A stretch of DNA of 64,000 nucleotides from Acidomonas methanolica (GCF_004346035.1 NZ_SLZN01000006.1:1-64000); one strand, 5' to 3'; numbered from the stretch's first letter, positions 8,481 through 18,451 are shown. A program made the numbers and translations. The notes: generated by a model from the letters alone, not told the origin.

Positions 8481-9228
8481 TCATCCTTTTCCGAGCCTGA
8501 GCGCATTGGTGATGACCGTGACGGAGGAGAGCGCCATGGCGGCGCCTCCGATCATGGGCGACAACAGAAGCCCGAATACTGGGTAGAGGACGCCCGCCGC
8601 CACGGGGATACCGATCCCGTTGAACAGAAACGAGAACGCCAGATTTTGCCGGATATTGTGCATCGTATCATGCGCCAGCCTTCGGCGCGGATCAGCTCGC
8701 CGAGGCCGCCATGTGCGAGCGTGATCCCTGCGCTCTCGATGGTGACATCCGTTCCCGTGCCAATGGCGATGCCGACCGATGCGGCCGCGAGCGCGTCGTT
8801 CACGCCGTTCCCCGTCATCGCCATATGCGCGCCCGGTGCCGACCATGGCCGACATCGGAGTGTCAGACGATGAAGGTCACGACGGAGACAGCAAGCACCG
8901 GTGGCACGAATCAACCCGAGACGCGGTTGGCGACGGTCCGGATCGGCGTGCGCAAGCACTGGGATGAGGCGACCATCTTGGCGATCCGCGCCAGCATCGT
9001 GTCGCTGCCGTCAGCCTGCGCCATCGGCCTGTCGTCCATGTCAGCCATTGATTTCGTGCCGGACGCCTCACTGATCGGCTGAAGTGTCATGCCGCATTTC
9101 GGACGTTCGCCGGGTTTCGATTCCCGCACGTCCAGAGGGCGGGGGCAGATGGGTGTTGCTCGCCCTGCTGACGCGTCTCTGACATGCCGTTTCTCTCGAT
9201 TGACGGCATAGGAGCCTGACCGTCGCAA
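8481..9228 (-). pseudogene. Decayed copper-type P1B ATPase (CopA-like)
   Basis: Pieces of a heavy-metal P-type ATPase are recognisable in order but in different frames: an N-terminal metal-binding motif (CPRPLDVRESKPGERPKCGM, normally CPMHP...CPKCGM), the [12 protein letters not shown] helix, an RVSG[14 protein letters not shown] membrane segment, then [20 protein letters not shown] (hinge motif) and a C-terminal helix [24 protein letters not shown] replaces the conserved Trp codon at 8911-8913. The phosphorylation site DKTGT and most of the middle are deleted, and the frame shifts again near 8690. Clearly non-functional. Confidence 0.85.
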
Positions 9229-9278
9229 CCGGCCGATAGTCTTCCGGTGTATAAACGGGTATCGGAAGAGAATGAGGT

Positions 9279-10331
9279 TCAGCGCGTCTGGATGATCAGG
9301 ACGCCAAAGCTTCCCGGTGTCAGATGGCGCTTTTTGTCTTCTCCTTTCGGGGCATTGCCATAGGGCAGAAAAGCATAACCAGTCTTTGGGTCGAAGGCTG
9401 CGGTACGTGCGCCGGGGCGCGTTCCCATGACGCGGACAACGCTGGGGCTAGCGCCGTCCAGGGCAATCTCGCTGAGGGTAGCATCCTTGCCGCTGGGAAC
9501 GAGCACATGCTCGTTGGCGGCGTTGAAAATAGCGGCATCTGGTCCCTTGCCGATCTGCAAGGTCGCAACAGCCTTGCCGTGGGCGATATCTGTTACCTTC
9601 GCGACACCATTGGCGCAAACAGAGACGACCCACGATTTGCGCGGGTCAAGGGCAATGCCCGTCGGCCCCTCGCAGTCGTTCAGTGCAATCCTGGCTGTTA
9701 CTTTGTGACTCGCCATATCCACCAGAGCCAAGGCATTCTGGTCCTCGATATTCACGGCTACGTGTCCGGCCCCATCGGATACCGCCGCTTCGAGGCCCCC
9801 CCCGATATTGATCGAGCCGACTAGCGTGCCGCTCTGAGGATTGATCATGTCGATCCGACCGTCATCGGCCGCCATCACCAGTACGTCGCCAGTGAATTTG
9901 TCAAAGAGCGCAGCGTCCGGCTTCGCGCCGGTATGGATGGTCGCACGGACCTTGCCGGTTATCCCGTCGGCAATCACGGCCGTGTTGCTATCGCCATTGG
10001 TAATCAGGATTTCCTGACCGCCCGGCAGAGGAAGAACCGCATGGGCATGTTGTGCAGGCATGAACGCGTTCGTGACACGCATCGACGACAGATCGATTGC
10101 CATCACGCTGACTCCGCGTGCGACATAGACGCGCCTCGTCACGGAATCGACGCTCGCATAGTCCCAGAGTCCGCCATCGTCCAGACCCGGCGTGTTCCGA
10201 GCGTTGATGTCTGCGACAATCTTGGGTTGGACCTTCGTCGGCTCCGCTGTTGCCACGCAAGGCGTTACCGCAGAAAGCGCAGCCACGCATACGCAGCGGA
10301 CAAGAAAATGCGTAGAAAATCGGACCGCCAT
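9279..10331 (-). CDS. Secreted YncE-like beta-propeller protein
   Basis: 350-residue protein with an N-terminal signal peptide (VCVAALSAVTPCVATAE) and about seven repeated blade motifs of the YVTN/YncE type, such as GVSVMAIDLSSMRVTNAF, GKVRATIHTGAKPDAAL and GKAVATLQIGKGPDAAI. Probably a periplasmic beta-propeller that binds a partner or ligand; no catalytic residues can be named. The start at 10331 is chosen because it directly precedes the signal peptide. It is divergent from the secreted unknown at 10832. Confidence 0.7.
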   Translation of the reverse strand: MAVRFSTHFLVRCVCVAALSAVTPCVATAEPTKVQPKIVADINARNTPGLDDGGLWDYASVDSVTRRVYVARGVSVMAIDLSSMRVTNAFMPAQHAHAVLPLPGGQEILITNGDSNTAVIADGITGKVRATIHTGAKPDAALFDKFTGDVLVMAADDGRIDMINPQSGTLVGSINIGGGLEAAVSDGAGHVAVNIEDQNALALVDMASHKVTARIALNDCEGPTGIALDPRKSWVVSVCANGVAKVTDIAHGKAVATLQIGKGPDAAIFNAANEHVLVPSGKDATLSEIALDGASPSVVRVMGTRPGARTAAFDPKTGYAFLPYGNAPKGEDKKRHLTPGSFGVLIIQTR

Positions 10332-10831
10332 CGAATGATTATCCTGATAGATGAAGTTTGAAAATCTGAACTCCCAGCCAATATATACTGCGTAATTTCG
10401 CCAGGAAATGATTGAAACATTGCCTATTCCCAATTTTCTATGGTCGTTTCAGAGGGGATCTGTTTGCCGCGAGAGGCGGCCCACGGCGGTCCGTAGCCGG
10501 GGTCTCGCACGTGGCCGAGATCTACGCGGCCCGTCGCTGTCAGATGCAATGCCGGAATCGCGCTGCTGGGATATTCAGTCGTCTGCGCGATCCGCAGCGT
10601 CCGTGTTGAGACTACCAAACGTGTCAATCCGCTCAACGGAAAGTGGCGATTGATGTCAATAGCATGAGGCAGTTCCCCGAAATCCGAAGTGGCTCGGTTG
10701 CCGCAGAGCGATATCATCGTGCCAGTTTTATCGTGATTGGGAGAATGTAAGCTGACAACGTCGTCGGTTTCCCGTTCTTGATGAGCGTAGCTTAATACAG
10801 TCACGATCATGAATTCCGAGGAATTCCCCCA
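10332..10831. other. 500-bp divergent intergenic region, nothing recognised
   Basis: Lies between two divergent genes for exported proteins and probably holds both promoters. Minus-strand frames are open for part of it but show no recognisable domain and no good start. No convincing promoter hexamers, operators or repeats were identified. Confidence 0.4.
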
Positions 10832-11638
10832 ATGTCCAGTCATTTGGACCGTATACGACCAAGGCACATCCGAAACTCCGTCACGGCTGCGATCGGGGGC
10901 TCGATGCTGGCACTGGTGCTGTCGATGTCGACCGCGGCACAGGCCGCGGAGAGCGGATACCAATCTCTTATCATTTCCTATCGGACGACGCCTGCCGGCC
11001 GTCCTGCTCTCCTGGACGCCCTGCGTACCCGGCTGGCTCCCCGCCTTGACAAACTACACGCGAAGGACACGCTGTCTCACTATCGCATCCTGTTCAGTCG
11101 CCTTGCCGATTCACAGACCTGGGATGCGCTGGTAGTGCTGGAATTCCGCAATGCCGCCCAGTCCGCAGCATGGCGCGCCATTGATACGCAAACGCCGGGC
11201 GGCCTGGACGCCAAAAGTCTGGCGGATACGACAGCCGTTGAAAGTACGATCTCCGACTCGATCGGCAGCGGCGGCCCATTCTCGGGAGGCTCGGATCCGG
11301 TCTACATGGCCATTCCATATGATTATTTCGTGTCCCCGAGCGAGTACGCTGCCTACGCTCATGCATATGTAGAGCCGCAGACCAATGGCTGGATCAAAGC
11401 GGGAGCGCTGAATGCCTATCAGCTTTACATGGCGCGCTACCCTGCCGGTCGGGGCTGGATGTCCATGCTTCTGCTCGCCTATCACGGTGACGCAGGGCTG
11501 GATGAGCGTGACGCCGTGGTCGCGGCTACGCGCAAATCATTGGCGTCCAATCCCGAATGGGCCGCGCAGGCACAAGGCAAGCATCATATCCGCACGGAGA
11601 AAGCTGCCATGATCGCGGATAGGATCGCGGGAGACTGA
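10832..11638 (+). CDS. Exported protein of unknown function
   Basis: 268 residues. A long n-region is followed by a hydrophobic core and an Ala-rich cleavage site (LALVLSMSTAAQAAESGY), so the mature protein should be periplasmic. The mature part looks alpha/beta, with repeated segments of similar style (RPALLDALRTRLAPRL, later AQSAAWRAIDTQ), suggestive of a dimeric ferredoxin-like fold, but no family was recognised. GAGGAATTC upstream may serve as the ribosome binding site. It converges on the histidine kinase gene, with a long inverted repeat between them. Confidence 0.6.
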   Translation: MSSHLDRIRPRHIRNSVTAAIGGSMLALVLSMSTAAQAAESGYQSLIISYRTTPAGRPALLDALRTRLAPRLDKLHAKDTLSHYRILFSRLADSQTWDALVVLEFRNAAQSAAWRAIDTQTPGGLDAKSLADTTAVESTISDSIGSGGPFSGGSDPVYMAIPYDYFVSPSEYAAYAHAYVEPQTNGWIKAGALNAYQLYMARYPAGRGWMSMLLLAYHGDAGLDERDAVVAATRKSLASNPEWAAQAQGKHHIRTEKAAMIADRIAGD

Positions 11639-11700
11639 GCATCATCGGAGATGCCATAAAATGTGTGGAGGCGGGTTCCGGCGGAAATCTGGTCGCGTCC

Positions 11701-11726
11701 TGGGTCAGAAAATCATGTCTGACCCA
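11701..11726. terminator. Perfect 9-bp inverted repeat between convergent genes
   Basis: TGGGTCAGA and TCTGACCCA flank an 8-base loop and overlap the histidine kinase stop codon. There is no clear T run on either strand, so bidirectional terminator activity is only a suggestion. Confidence 0.35.
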
Positions 11727-13119
11727 CGACCGAGGCAGGAAGCGTGATCTCACAGCGCAGACCCGGTGCATTGTCATCGAGCCGGATGGTACCGCCGTGG
11801 AGGCGCACGATCGCTCGCACCATGCTCAGTCCCAGCCCGGTGCCGGGCACTGTGCGGCTTGCATCGAGCCGCACCATTTTTTCGAAAACCCGCTCGCGAT
11901 CGTCAACCGGAATGCCCGGTCCTGTATCCGCCACCACCATGGCTAGTCCGCCTTCATGCGTGGTCGCCGACAGGGAAATCACCGTCTTCGACGGCGAATG
12001 ATTAATGGCGTTTTCGACCAGGTTGGATAGCATCTGAACCAGAAGAACGCGACTACCCTCGATTACCATGTCCGGTGGAGGCATGGACATGGCAAGAGTC
12101 TGTCCATGATCCTCCGCAACCGCGCGATAGAACGCGTCGATCGTCTCGAACAGGTCCGCGACCGGGAACGTCTGGCTGCCGGGAATGCGATCTCCTGCCT
12201 CGATCTGGGCGAGCCTCAGAAGGGAAGAGAAAATCTCAAGCGCGTCATGAAGATCGCCTTTTGCTCTCTCCAGCGCAACATCCCGCCTATCAGGCTGAGG
12301 TGTCTCCGTGGCTTCGTCGAGATGCTGAGCCAACCGCGCCAGAGGCCGTCGCATATCATGGGCGATATCGTCCGACACCTGGCGGACACTGGCGATGAGA
12401 GCCTCATTCCGGTCGAGCATCGCATTGAGACTGCCGGAGAGATGATCGAACTCGTCTCCGGTGCCGTTCAGGGGCAGCCTGCGTGACATGTCGCCGCGCA
12501 TGATCTCGCGCGCCGTCAGGCTGATGGTCTCGATCTTGCCGAGGACGAGACGGCTCAGGATAAAGCCGCCGCCAAGACCAATCAGGAGAAACGCGATGCT
12601 GCTCCAGGCCAGCGTGAACCAGAGATCCCGCCGCAGGGACTGGAGCGGCGTGGCGTCGATTCCAACAAAGAAATAGCCGCCATCTTGCAGAACCGCGCCG
12701 TAACCGATCACCGGATGGTGGTCGGCGGGCGTTGTGCGGTGTGTCCATGTCAGCCATCTCCACCCCGTGACAGGCCGCAGATGGAGCATATTGCCGATGA
12801 CGACCTGTTCCCGTCCGTCCTGAAGCAGGTAGTAAAATGCAGGCTCATTCCGGACGAGTTCATGAATGACAGGGCGAAGACGGGGAACGTCCTGCCCCTG
12901 GGCCTCCGAACAGGCTTCATCCCGCTCGGCGGCAACGGTACGCCGGAGCTGCTGCAATAGCAGTTTCTGGCTGTGATAGCCGGAAAGCGCCACGACCATC
13001 AGCCCACTGACGAGAAAACAGGCGGCGAACAGGCCGACGATCCGAAAAGACGAACTGCGGAGAACCGGAAGTCGTCGCACTGATGCCAGGGACACCGAAG
13101 GCCGGGATTTGACCACCAT
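11713..13119 (-). CDS. Two-component sensor histidine kinase
   Basis: 468-residue inner-membrane kinase. Order: first TM segment (about 28-48), periplasmic sensor region, second TM segment (about 168-190), HAMP linker, HisKA with the H-box SDDIAHDMRRPLARL (His254), then HATPase_c with N-box NLVENAINHSP, G1 VVADTGPGIP and G2 GTGLGLSMVRAIV. The H-box has Arg where Thr or Ser is usual after Arg. Its start lies just after the response regulator stop, so it is the third gene of an RND permease-regulator-kinase operon and probably senses the substrate of that pump. Confidence 0.92.
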   Translation of the reverse strand: MVVKSRPSVSLASVRRLPVLRSSSFRIVGLFAACFLVSGLMVVALSGYHSQKLLLQQLRRTVAAERDEACSEAQGQDVPRLRPVIHELVRNEPAFYYLLQDGREQVVIGNMLHLRPVTGWRWLTWTHRTTPADHHPVIGYGAVLQDGGYFFVGIDATPLQSLRRDLWFTLAWSSIAFLLIGLGGGFILSRLVLGKIETISLTAREIMRGDMSRRLPLNGTGDEFDHLSGSLNAMLDRNEALIASVRQVSDDIAHDMRRPLARLAQHLDEATETPQPDRRDVALERAKGDLHDALEIFSSLLRLAQIEAGDRIPGSQTFPVADLFETIDAFYRAVAEDHGQTLAMSMPPPDMVIEGSRVLLVQMLSNLVENAINHSPSKTVISLSATTHEGGLAMVVADTGPGIPVDDRERVFEKMVRLDASRTVPGTGLGLSMVRAIVRLHGGTIRLDDNAPGLRCEITLPASVVGQT

Positions 13120-13120
13120 A

Positions 13121-13819
13121 TCAGGAGGACCGCAGCACGTAACCCTGGCCTCGGACCGTGTGGATCAAAGGTGCAGCGTCCCGGCCAAGGCGCTCGCGCA
13201 GCCGACTGATATGCGTTTCGACAAGATTGGTCCGAATGGGAAAATCGATGTCCCACACGGCCTGGAGGAGCATCTCGCGCGTGACGATCGCAAGAGGGCG
13301 GCGCATGAAATATTCCAGAAGTTTCAGCTCCTGTGCCTGAATGTAGAGCTTTTCACCAGAACGATAGACTTCTCTGTGGAGAAGATCGAGTTCGACATCG
13401 GCAAAAATCAGGCGCGCTTCCTGATGGTGCGGCATGATTCGGCGTAGCAGGGTATCGAGCCGTGCCGACAGTTCGATCACCGAAAACGGCTTGACGAGAT
13501 AATCGTCGGCGCCGCTTTTCAACCCCGTTACCCGGTCGCTGATGCCATCCATCGTGGTCAGAAAGAGAGCCGGGGTCTGGATGTTGGCCGCACGCACGGA
13601 CTCCAGGATTGTCAGGCCATCCATCCCCGGAAGTCGGCGGTCGAGAATGATGCAGTCCCATGTTTCATTGAGAGCCAGATACCGGCCGTGCGTGCCACTG
13701 GTCGCAACCGTGAGGGCAACGTGTGCCATTGCCGGTGATTGCGCGATACAAGCCGCGGTATCCCGGTCGTCCTCAACCAGCAGGACTCGCGGCGTTCTGT
13801 TATGGCTATCATCTGTCAT
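13121..13819 (-). CDS. OmpR-family response regulator
   Basis: 232 residues: receiver domain (acidic pocket E16-D17-D18, phospho-acceptor D60 in IILDRRLPGMDG, K110 in DYLVKPF) and a winged-helix output domain ending LIHTVRGQGYVL. The start at 13819 overlaps the permease stop in an ATGA junction, so translation is coupled. It probably activates the upstream efflux operon in response to the kinase encoded next. No binding repeat was confidently identified. Confidence 0.93.
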   Translation of the reverse strand: MTDDSHNRTPRVLLVEDDRDTAACIAQSPAMAHVALTVATSGTHGRYLALNETWDCIILDRRLPGMDGLTILESVRAANIQTPALFLTTMDGISDRVTGLKSGADDYLVKPFSVIELSARLDTLLRRIMPHHQEARLIFADVELDLLHREVYRSGEKLYIQAQELKLLEYFMRRPLAIVTREMLLQAVWDIDFPIRTNLVETHISRLRERLGRDAAPLIHTVRGQGYVLRSS

Positions 13820-16800
13820 AGATTGGCTCCCGCTGTCACATCGCGGCGGATTGCAGAGCCGCGACGGCTCGAAGAGAGCCTGTCCAGCGCCAGATAGAGG
13901 ACCGGGGTCGTGTAAAGGGTGAGAGCCTGACTGACGGCGAGTCCCCCGAGTATCGTGATACCCAGTGGCAGGCGCAGCTCGGCGCCATAGCCATGACCGA
14001 ACACCAGCGGCGAAGCTCCGAACGCCGCGGCGAAGGTGGTCATCATGATGGGTCGGAAACGCAGGGCGCACGCCTGACCGATGGCATCTTCGGCGCTGAC
14101 GCCCGATCGTCGAGCCTCTATCGCGAAATCGATCAACATGATGGCGTTCTTCTTGACGATCCCCACCAGCAGAAGAAGCCCGATCATCGCCATGAGGGAG
14201 AATTCCTCTCCGCACAGCCAGAGAGCCAGCATTGCGCCGACGCCCGCCGACGGTAGGGTGGATAACACGGTAATCGGATGGATATAGCTTTCGTAGAGGA
14301 TGCCAAGGATGACATAAATCCCGAAAACAGCCGCGCCAATCAGCAGTGGCTCGCTACTGGTCGAACTGCGAAGCTGCGCCGCATTGCCTGCGTAGGCCCC
14401 CTGGATCGATGGAGGGAGTCTGACCTGGGCGACAACCCGGTCGAGGGCGTCCATCGCCTGGTTCAAAGAGACGCCGGGGGGAAGATTGAACGAAATCGTC
14501 GTGGCCGTTGCCTGGCCTTCATGATTGACGGCAAGAGCTGTCTTGTTTGCTTGGCGGGTCGCGACCACCGAAAGCGGGATCATGGTTTCGCGCGCCGTCG
14601 ACACGGCGGAACCCGATGAAGCCGCTGCACCCCCAGCCAGGCTGTTGGCAATCTGGTTGGTAACACTCTGCGCGCTGGTGTCGTTCGTGATGCCCTTGCT
14701 ACTCGGCAATCGCACCCGAATGAGGTTGGATCGCGATGCGCCTCTGGGGCTTCCGCCCGACGTGCTGACCCATGTCTGCGTCAGTGATTCCGGCGACTGC
14801 CAGAAGCGCGGGGCGACTTCCATAACCACGCGATACTGGTTGAGCGGATTGTAGATGACGGATGCGGCTCGCTGCCCATACGCATCATACAGGACGTTGC
14901 TCACCAGTTGTGGTGTGATCTGCACGCGGGCCGCCGTGTCGCGCTGGATATGTACGTCCACGCTGTCCCCGCCCAGCAGCACGTCCGATGATACATCCAT
15001 CAGCGTTTTTTCCAGCCTCAGCCGTGTAACAAGACGCTGAGTGTAGTCATAAAGCTCCTGCGGATTGTCTCCTTGCAAACTGTATTGATAGGCCGCATTG
15101 CTCGGACGTGCCCCGATCCGAATGGCCCCGCGTTGTAGTGCAAAGAATCGTGCGTCCTTGAGAACACGGGTTCGCTCACTTAATCGTCTGATGGTTGTGG
15201 CCACCGTATCGTTCCGCTCGGCCTTGTCCGTCAGCCGGATGAAGATATTACCCTGATTGGACGATCCCCGGCCGCCGAGAAAACCGGCGACACCCGCGAC
15301 ATCCGGATCCTGAGCGAGCAGGCCCTGCACCGTTTTCATATCACGTTCCATGGCCTGGAAGGAAATCGTCTCGTCGCCGATCACCCGCCCAAGCAGCATG
15401 CCCGTATCTTCATTGGGGAACAGCCCCTGGGGGATATGTTGATAGAGAACGCCAGTGAGGCCGAGTGCCAGAGGAAGAGAGAGCAGGGTTAAGGTCCGGT
15501 GACGCAAGGCAATCGCGAGCGTGCGTTGATAAATGCGTAGAGAGCGAGCATGCCAGTTCTCCAGTGTGTGGGTGAAGGCGTTATCGGCCGCATGGGTCCC
15601 CATACGAGCGCAGAGCATGGGCGTCAGACTCAGCGACAACGCCGCGGAGACGACCAGCGTCAGCGACACGGTAATGGCGAACTCGTGAAACAGGCGTCCG
15701 GTTAATCCCCCCATCAGCAGGATCGGCAGAAAGACGACGATGAGCGACGCCGTGATTGAGACGATCGTAAAGCGAACCTCTCTCGCGCCGCGTCTCGCAG
15801 CCTCGAACGGCGACATGCCCTGCTCGGCGTAGCGGGCAATGTTTTCGGCGACCACAATAGCGTCATCGACCACGAAGCCGGTCGAGATTGTCAAGGCCAT
15901 CAGGGACATGTTGTCCAGACCATAGCCAAGCAGCCACAGGAAACCGAGTGTGCCGAGGAGGGATGCGGGAATGACAATGGCAGGGACCAGAACGATGCGC
16001 GGAGAGCCGAGGAATAGCAGGACAATTGCTATCACGAGGAGGACGGACAACCCGAGCGTCATGCGCGTGTCGGCCAGAGAGGCACGGATGACGATGGACC
16101 GATCCATCACCACCGCGAGATCCACACCGGAGACAAGGCTACCCGCAAGGCTGGCACTCTCGCGGTGGAATTGGTCCATGGCGGCGACCACGTTGGCGCC
16201 GGCCTGCATATAGACCTGCGCAATAATAGCGGGCTTGCCGCCATAATAGCCGGCATTGCGGACATCCTCCACGCCATCGACGATTTCGGCCACATCCGTC
16301 AGATGAATGGGATGGCCGTTGCGCCAGGCGACGACCAGTTGCCGGTAGTCGGCCGCGCGATGCACCTGATCGTTGGTCTCTAGTTGTACGCGCTGGTGGC
16401 CGGTATCGATGAAGCCTTTTGGGGTATGGGCGTTGGCGGACGCCAGCGCCGCGCGGATGTCCTCAAAACCCAGCCCGTATTTATAAAGGACCAGCGGATC
16501 GATCTCGACGCGTACCGCCGGCAAGGCGCTGCCGCTGATCTGCACCAGCCCGACGCCGCGGATCTGGGAGAGGCGTGGCAGGAGCCTGTTGGTGGCCTGA
16601 TCGTATAGTTCCGGGAGTGTGTGGGTATCCGAAGTCAGGGCCAGGATCAGCGCGGGAGGATCATTCGGGTTCGCCTTGGAGTAGGTCGGGTTCTGGCGAA
16701 GCGTCGTGGGAAGGTCGGCTCGCGCCGCCTGAATGGCCGCAGCGACGTCGCGGGCAGCCCCATTGATGTCGCGCGAGAGCGCAAACTGCAAGGTTATACG

Positions 16801-17061
16801 CAGCATGCCGCTGCTGGACTGGGAGGTCATCTCCTGTAGGTCTGCGATGGTGCCGAGATGGCGTTCGAGAGGCTCGGCGATCGAGCTGGCAATCTGCTCC
16901 GGCGTTCCGCCGGGCTGAAGCGCCTGCACCTGAATGACGGGAAAGTCGATATTCGGCAGGTCGGACACCGGGAGAGAGGCGTATCCCATGAGACCGAGCA
17001 GGCAGAGCGAGAGGGTCAGCAGAATAGTGGCGACCGGCCTGGATATGAACCAATCCGTCAT
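13816..17061 (-). CDS. RND efflux permease (MdtB/MdtC-like, HAE1 group)
   Basis: 1081-residue proton-driven inner-membrane pump of the resistance-nodulation-division superfamily. The N-terminus MTDWFISRPVATILLTLSL and the PGGTPEQIASSIAEPLE region are standard; TM4 GFVVDDAIVVAENIARY carries the two proton-relay aspartates. Length is typical. It is the first gene of an operon with a response regulator and kinase. No membrane fusion protein or outer-membrane channel gene is present; the 361 bases upstream are non-coding. The pump must borrow partners from elsewhere or has lost them. Confidence 0.93.
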   Translation of the reverse strand: MTDWFISRPVATILLTLSLCLLGLMGYASLPVSDLPNIDFPVIQVQALQPGGTPEQIASSIAEPLERHLGTIADLQEMTSQSSSGMLRITLQFALSRDINGAARDVAAAIQAARADLPTTLRQNPTYSKANPNDPPALILALTSDTHTLPELYDQATNRLLPRLSQIRGVGLVQISGSALPAVRVEIDPLVLYKYGLGFEDIRAALASANAHTPKGFIDTGHQRVQLETNDQVHRAADYRQLVVAWRNGHPIHLTDVAEIVDGVEDVRNAGYYGGKPAIIAQVYMQAGANVVAAMDQFHRESASLAGSLVSGVDLAVVMDRSIVIRASLADTRMTLGLSVLLVIAIVLLFLGSPRIVLVPAIVIPASLLGTLGFLWLLGYGLDNMSLMALTISTGFVVDDAIVVAENIARYAEQGMSPFEAARRGAREVRFTIVSITASLIVVFLPILLMGGLTGRLFHEFAITVSLTLVVSAALSLSLTPMLCARMGTHAADNAFTHTLENWHARSLRIYQRTLAIALRHRTLTLLSLPLALGLTGVLYQHIPQGLFPNEDTGMLLGRVIGDETISFQAMERDMKTVQGLLAQDPDVAGVAGFLGGRGSSNQGNIFIRLTDKAERNDTVATTIRRLSERTRVLKDARFFALQRGAIRIGARPSNAAYQYSLQGDNPQELYDYTQRLVTRLRLEKTLMDVSSDVLLGGDSVDVHIQRDTAARVQITPQLVSNVLYDAYGQRAASVIYNPLNQYRVVMEVAPRFWQSPESLTQTWVSTSGGSPRGASRSNLIRVRLPSSKGITNDTSAQSVTNQIANSLAGGAAASSGSAVSTARETMIPLSVVATRQANKTALAVNHEGQATATTISFNLPPGVSLNQAMDALDRVVAQVRLPPSIQGAYAGNAAQLRSSTSSEPLLIGAAVFGIYVILGILYESYIHPITVLSTLPSAGVGAMLALWLCGEEFSLMAMIGLLLLVGIVKKNAIMLIDFAIEARRSGVSAEDAIGQACALRFRPIMMTTFAAAFGASPLVFGHGYGAELRLPLGITILGGLAVSQALTLYTTPVLYLALDRLSSSRRGSAIRRDVTAGANL

Positions 17062-17422
17062 AAGAGTGTGCGTTTCAATTCATCATGTCGAAGATCCGCA
17101 TTGGGATCGATTCCTTACTCTCTTGGAACTCCGAACCTTGGACAAGACAAAGCTGTCAAAGTTGGGAATTATTAACAGAACAATCAGTTATTTTTGATGT
17201 TGAGTGCGCTATACTTCGAGAGCAGGCAGGTCTTGTTGTTACTTTTGCATCGGGTTTGAGAGCATAAAAATGCTGAGGCGACTGTTTATAGGCGTTATTA
17301 TGTTCAGCTTGTGGCTACAGGATAGGTGGAGACGAAAATAATTCCGATTTTATCCTCTGATCATTTGAGGGTAATGGCGTTTAAGATCAGGCGATGATGC
17401 GACAGCGTCAGAGGGTTCAGAC
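17062..17422. other. AT-rich divergent intergenic region
   Basis: 361 bases between the RND permease and TauE/SafE genes, clearly richer in A+T than the surroundings, so it probably carries both promoters. No reading frame, operator pair or RNA signature was recognised. A membrane fusion protein gene, expected here in a complete RND operon, is absent. Confidence 0.4.
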
Positions 17423-18451
17423 ATGATGTTCGGATTTATTGCTCTGTTTGCCATTGCAAGCGCTGCCTTTGCCCTTAGTGCTGTCTCGGGCGGGGGGGCC
17501 GGGCTGATCGTGATGCCCGTGCTGGGCGTGCTGCTCGCGGCGGACCACGTTCCAGCGGCGCTCTCGATCGGCACGGCCCTCAGTTCCGTCTCCCGCATCG
17601 CCCTCTTTTTCAAGGCCATCCGCTGGCCGGTCGTGCTGCGCTTCGTCCCGCTGGCGCTGCCCGCCGCGTGGGGCGGCATCGTGCTCCTCAAGCAGATCCA
17701 GCCCGCCTATCTGGATTTTCTCCTCGGCCTTTTCCTGCTCGGCAACCTGCCGCTCGTGCTCCGTCGCCCCAAGAAAGACGGCACGACCCGGGATGCCGGC
17801 GGCATGACATGGCTGCCGGTCGTCGGCGCCCTTGCCGGTTTCATCTCGGGCTTTACCGGCGCCGTCGGGTTACTCTTTAACGGCTTTTATCATCGTCTTG
17901 GATTGCGTAAGGAAGAAATCGTCGCAACCCGCGCCGCCAACGACATCCTGCTGCATCTCGTAAAAGTGGCGCTGTATGCGGTATATGGGTTGATCGATCA
18001 GGCGACCCTGACCGCTGGTATCACGGTGGCAATCGCGGCACTCGTCTCTTCTGCCGCCATGAAGATGTGGTTGCACCATATTCCCGACCACATGTTCCGG
18101 CAGATCGGACACGGCGCGGCCGTTGTTGCAGGCATCGCGATGATGGTTCTGGCGGGCCGCCAGATCAGTGTGCAAAATCATATGGCAGTGCATTATGCAC
18201 GAAGTACAGACGAGGCAGAGCTTGCACTGGACTGGCGTCGGCATCGTCTGTCCGTCGAACTCGAAAATCCGGCGGAACTCGAGATCCGCCACTACTCCAA
18301 AGGCCAGGATGTTGTAGGGAACGGTCTTTCCAGAACGCGTCCGTCTGCCGGACCCATCCTTCATGTTTCGCTGACTCGTGGTGTATATGTTACTCGCGTG
18401 AGCCATAATCGCCATCGTATGACCAAAGACGCAGATGTTAATATGCTTTAG
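17423..18451 (+). CDS. TauE/SafE-type permease with an atypical C-terminal tail
   Basis: 342 residues. The first 250 or so match the TauE/SafE (DUF81) anion exporter pattern: eight hydrophobic helices in two halves, with AVSGGGAGLIVMP in the first and GFISGFTGAVGLLFNGFY in the second. Family members are usually near 250 residues, so the last 85 residues, hydrophilic and Arg-rich, look like read-through into unrelated DNA or a frameshifted end. Substrate could be sulfite, sulfoacetate or another small anion. The SD-like AGAGGG lies upstream of 17423. Confidence 0.8.
   Translation: MMFGFIALFAIASAAFALSAVSGGGAGLIVMPVLGVLLAADHVPAALSIGTALSSVSRIALFFKAIRWPVVLRFVPLALPAAWGGIVLLKQIQPAYLDFLLGLFLLGNLPLVLRRPKKDGTTRDAGGMTWLPVVGALAGFISGFTGAVGLLFNGFYHRLGLRKEEIVATRAANDILLHLVKVALYAVYGLIDQATLTAGITVAIAALVSSAAMKMWLHHIPDHMFRQIGHGAAVVAGIAMMVLAGRQISVQNHMAVHYARSTDEAELALDWRRHRLSVELENPAELEIRHYSKGQDVVGNGLSRTRPSAGPILHVSLTRGVYVTRVSHNRHRMTKDADVNML

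Noticed and set aside
9279-10331. PQQ-dependent dehydrogenase
   Set aside because: The blade repeats are of the YncE/YVTN type; no PQQ-binding Trp-docking repeats or catalytic Asp/Glu region were seen and the length is too short.
10424-10800. Possible remnant of a receptor or transposase in the divergent region
   Set aside because: The open frame has no recognisable motif and biased but unremarkable composition.
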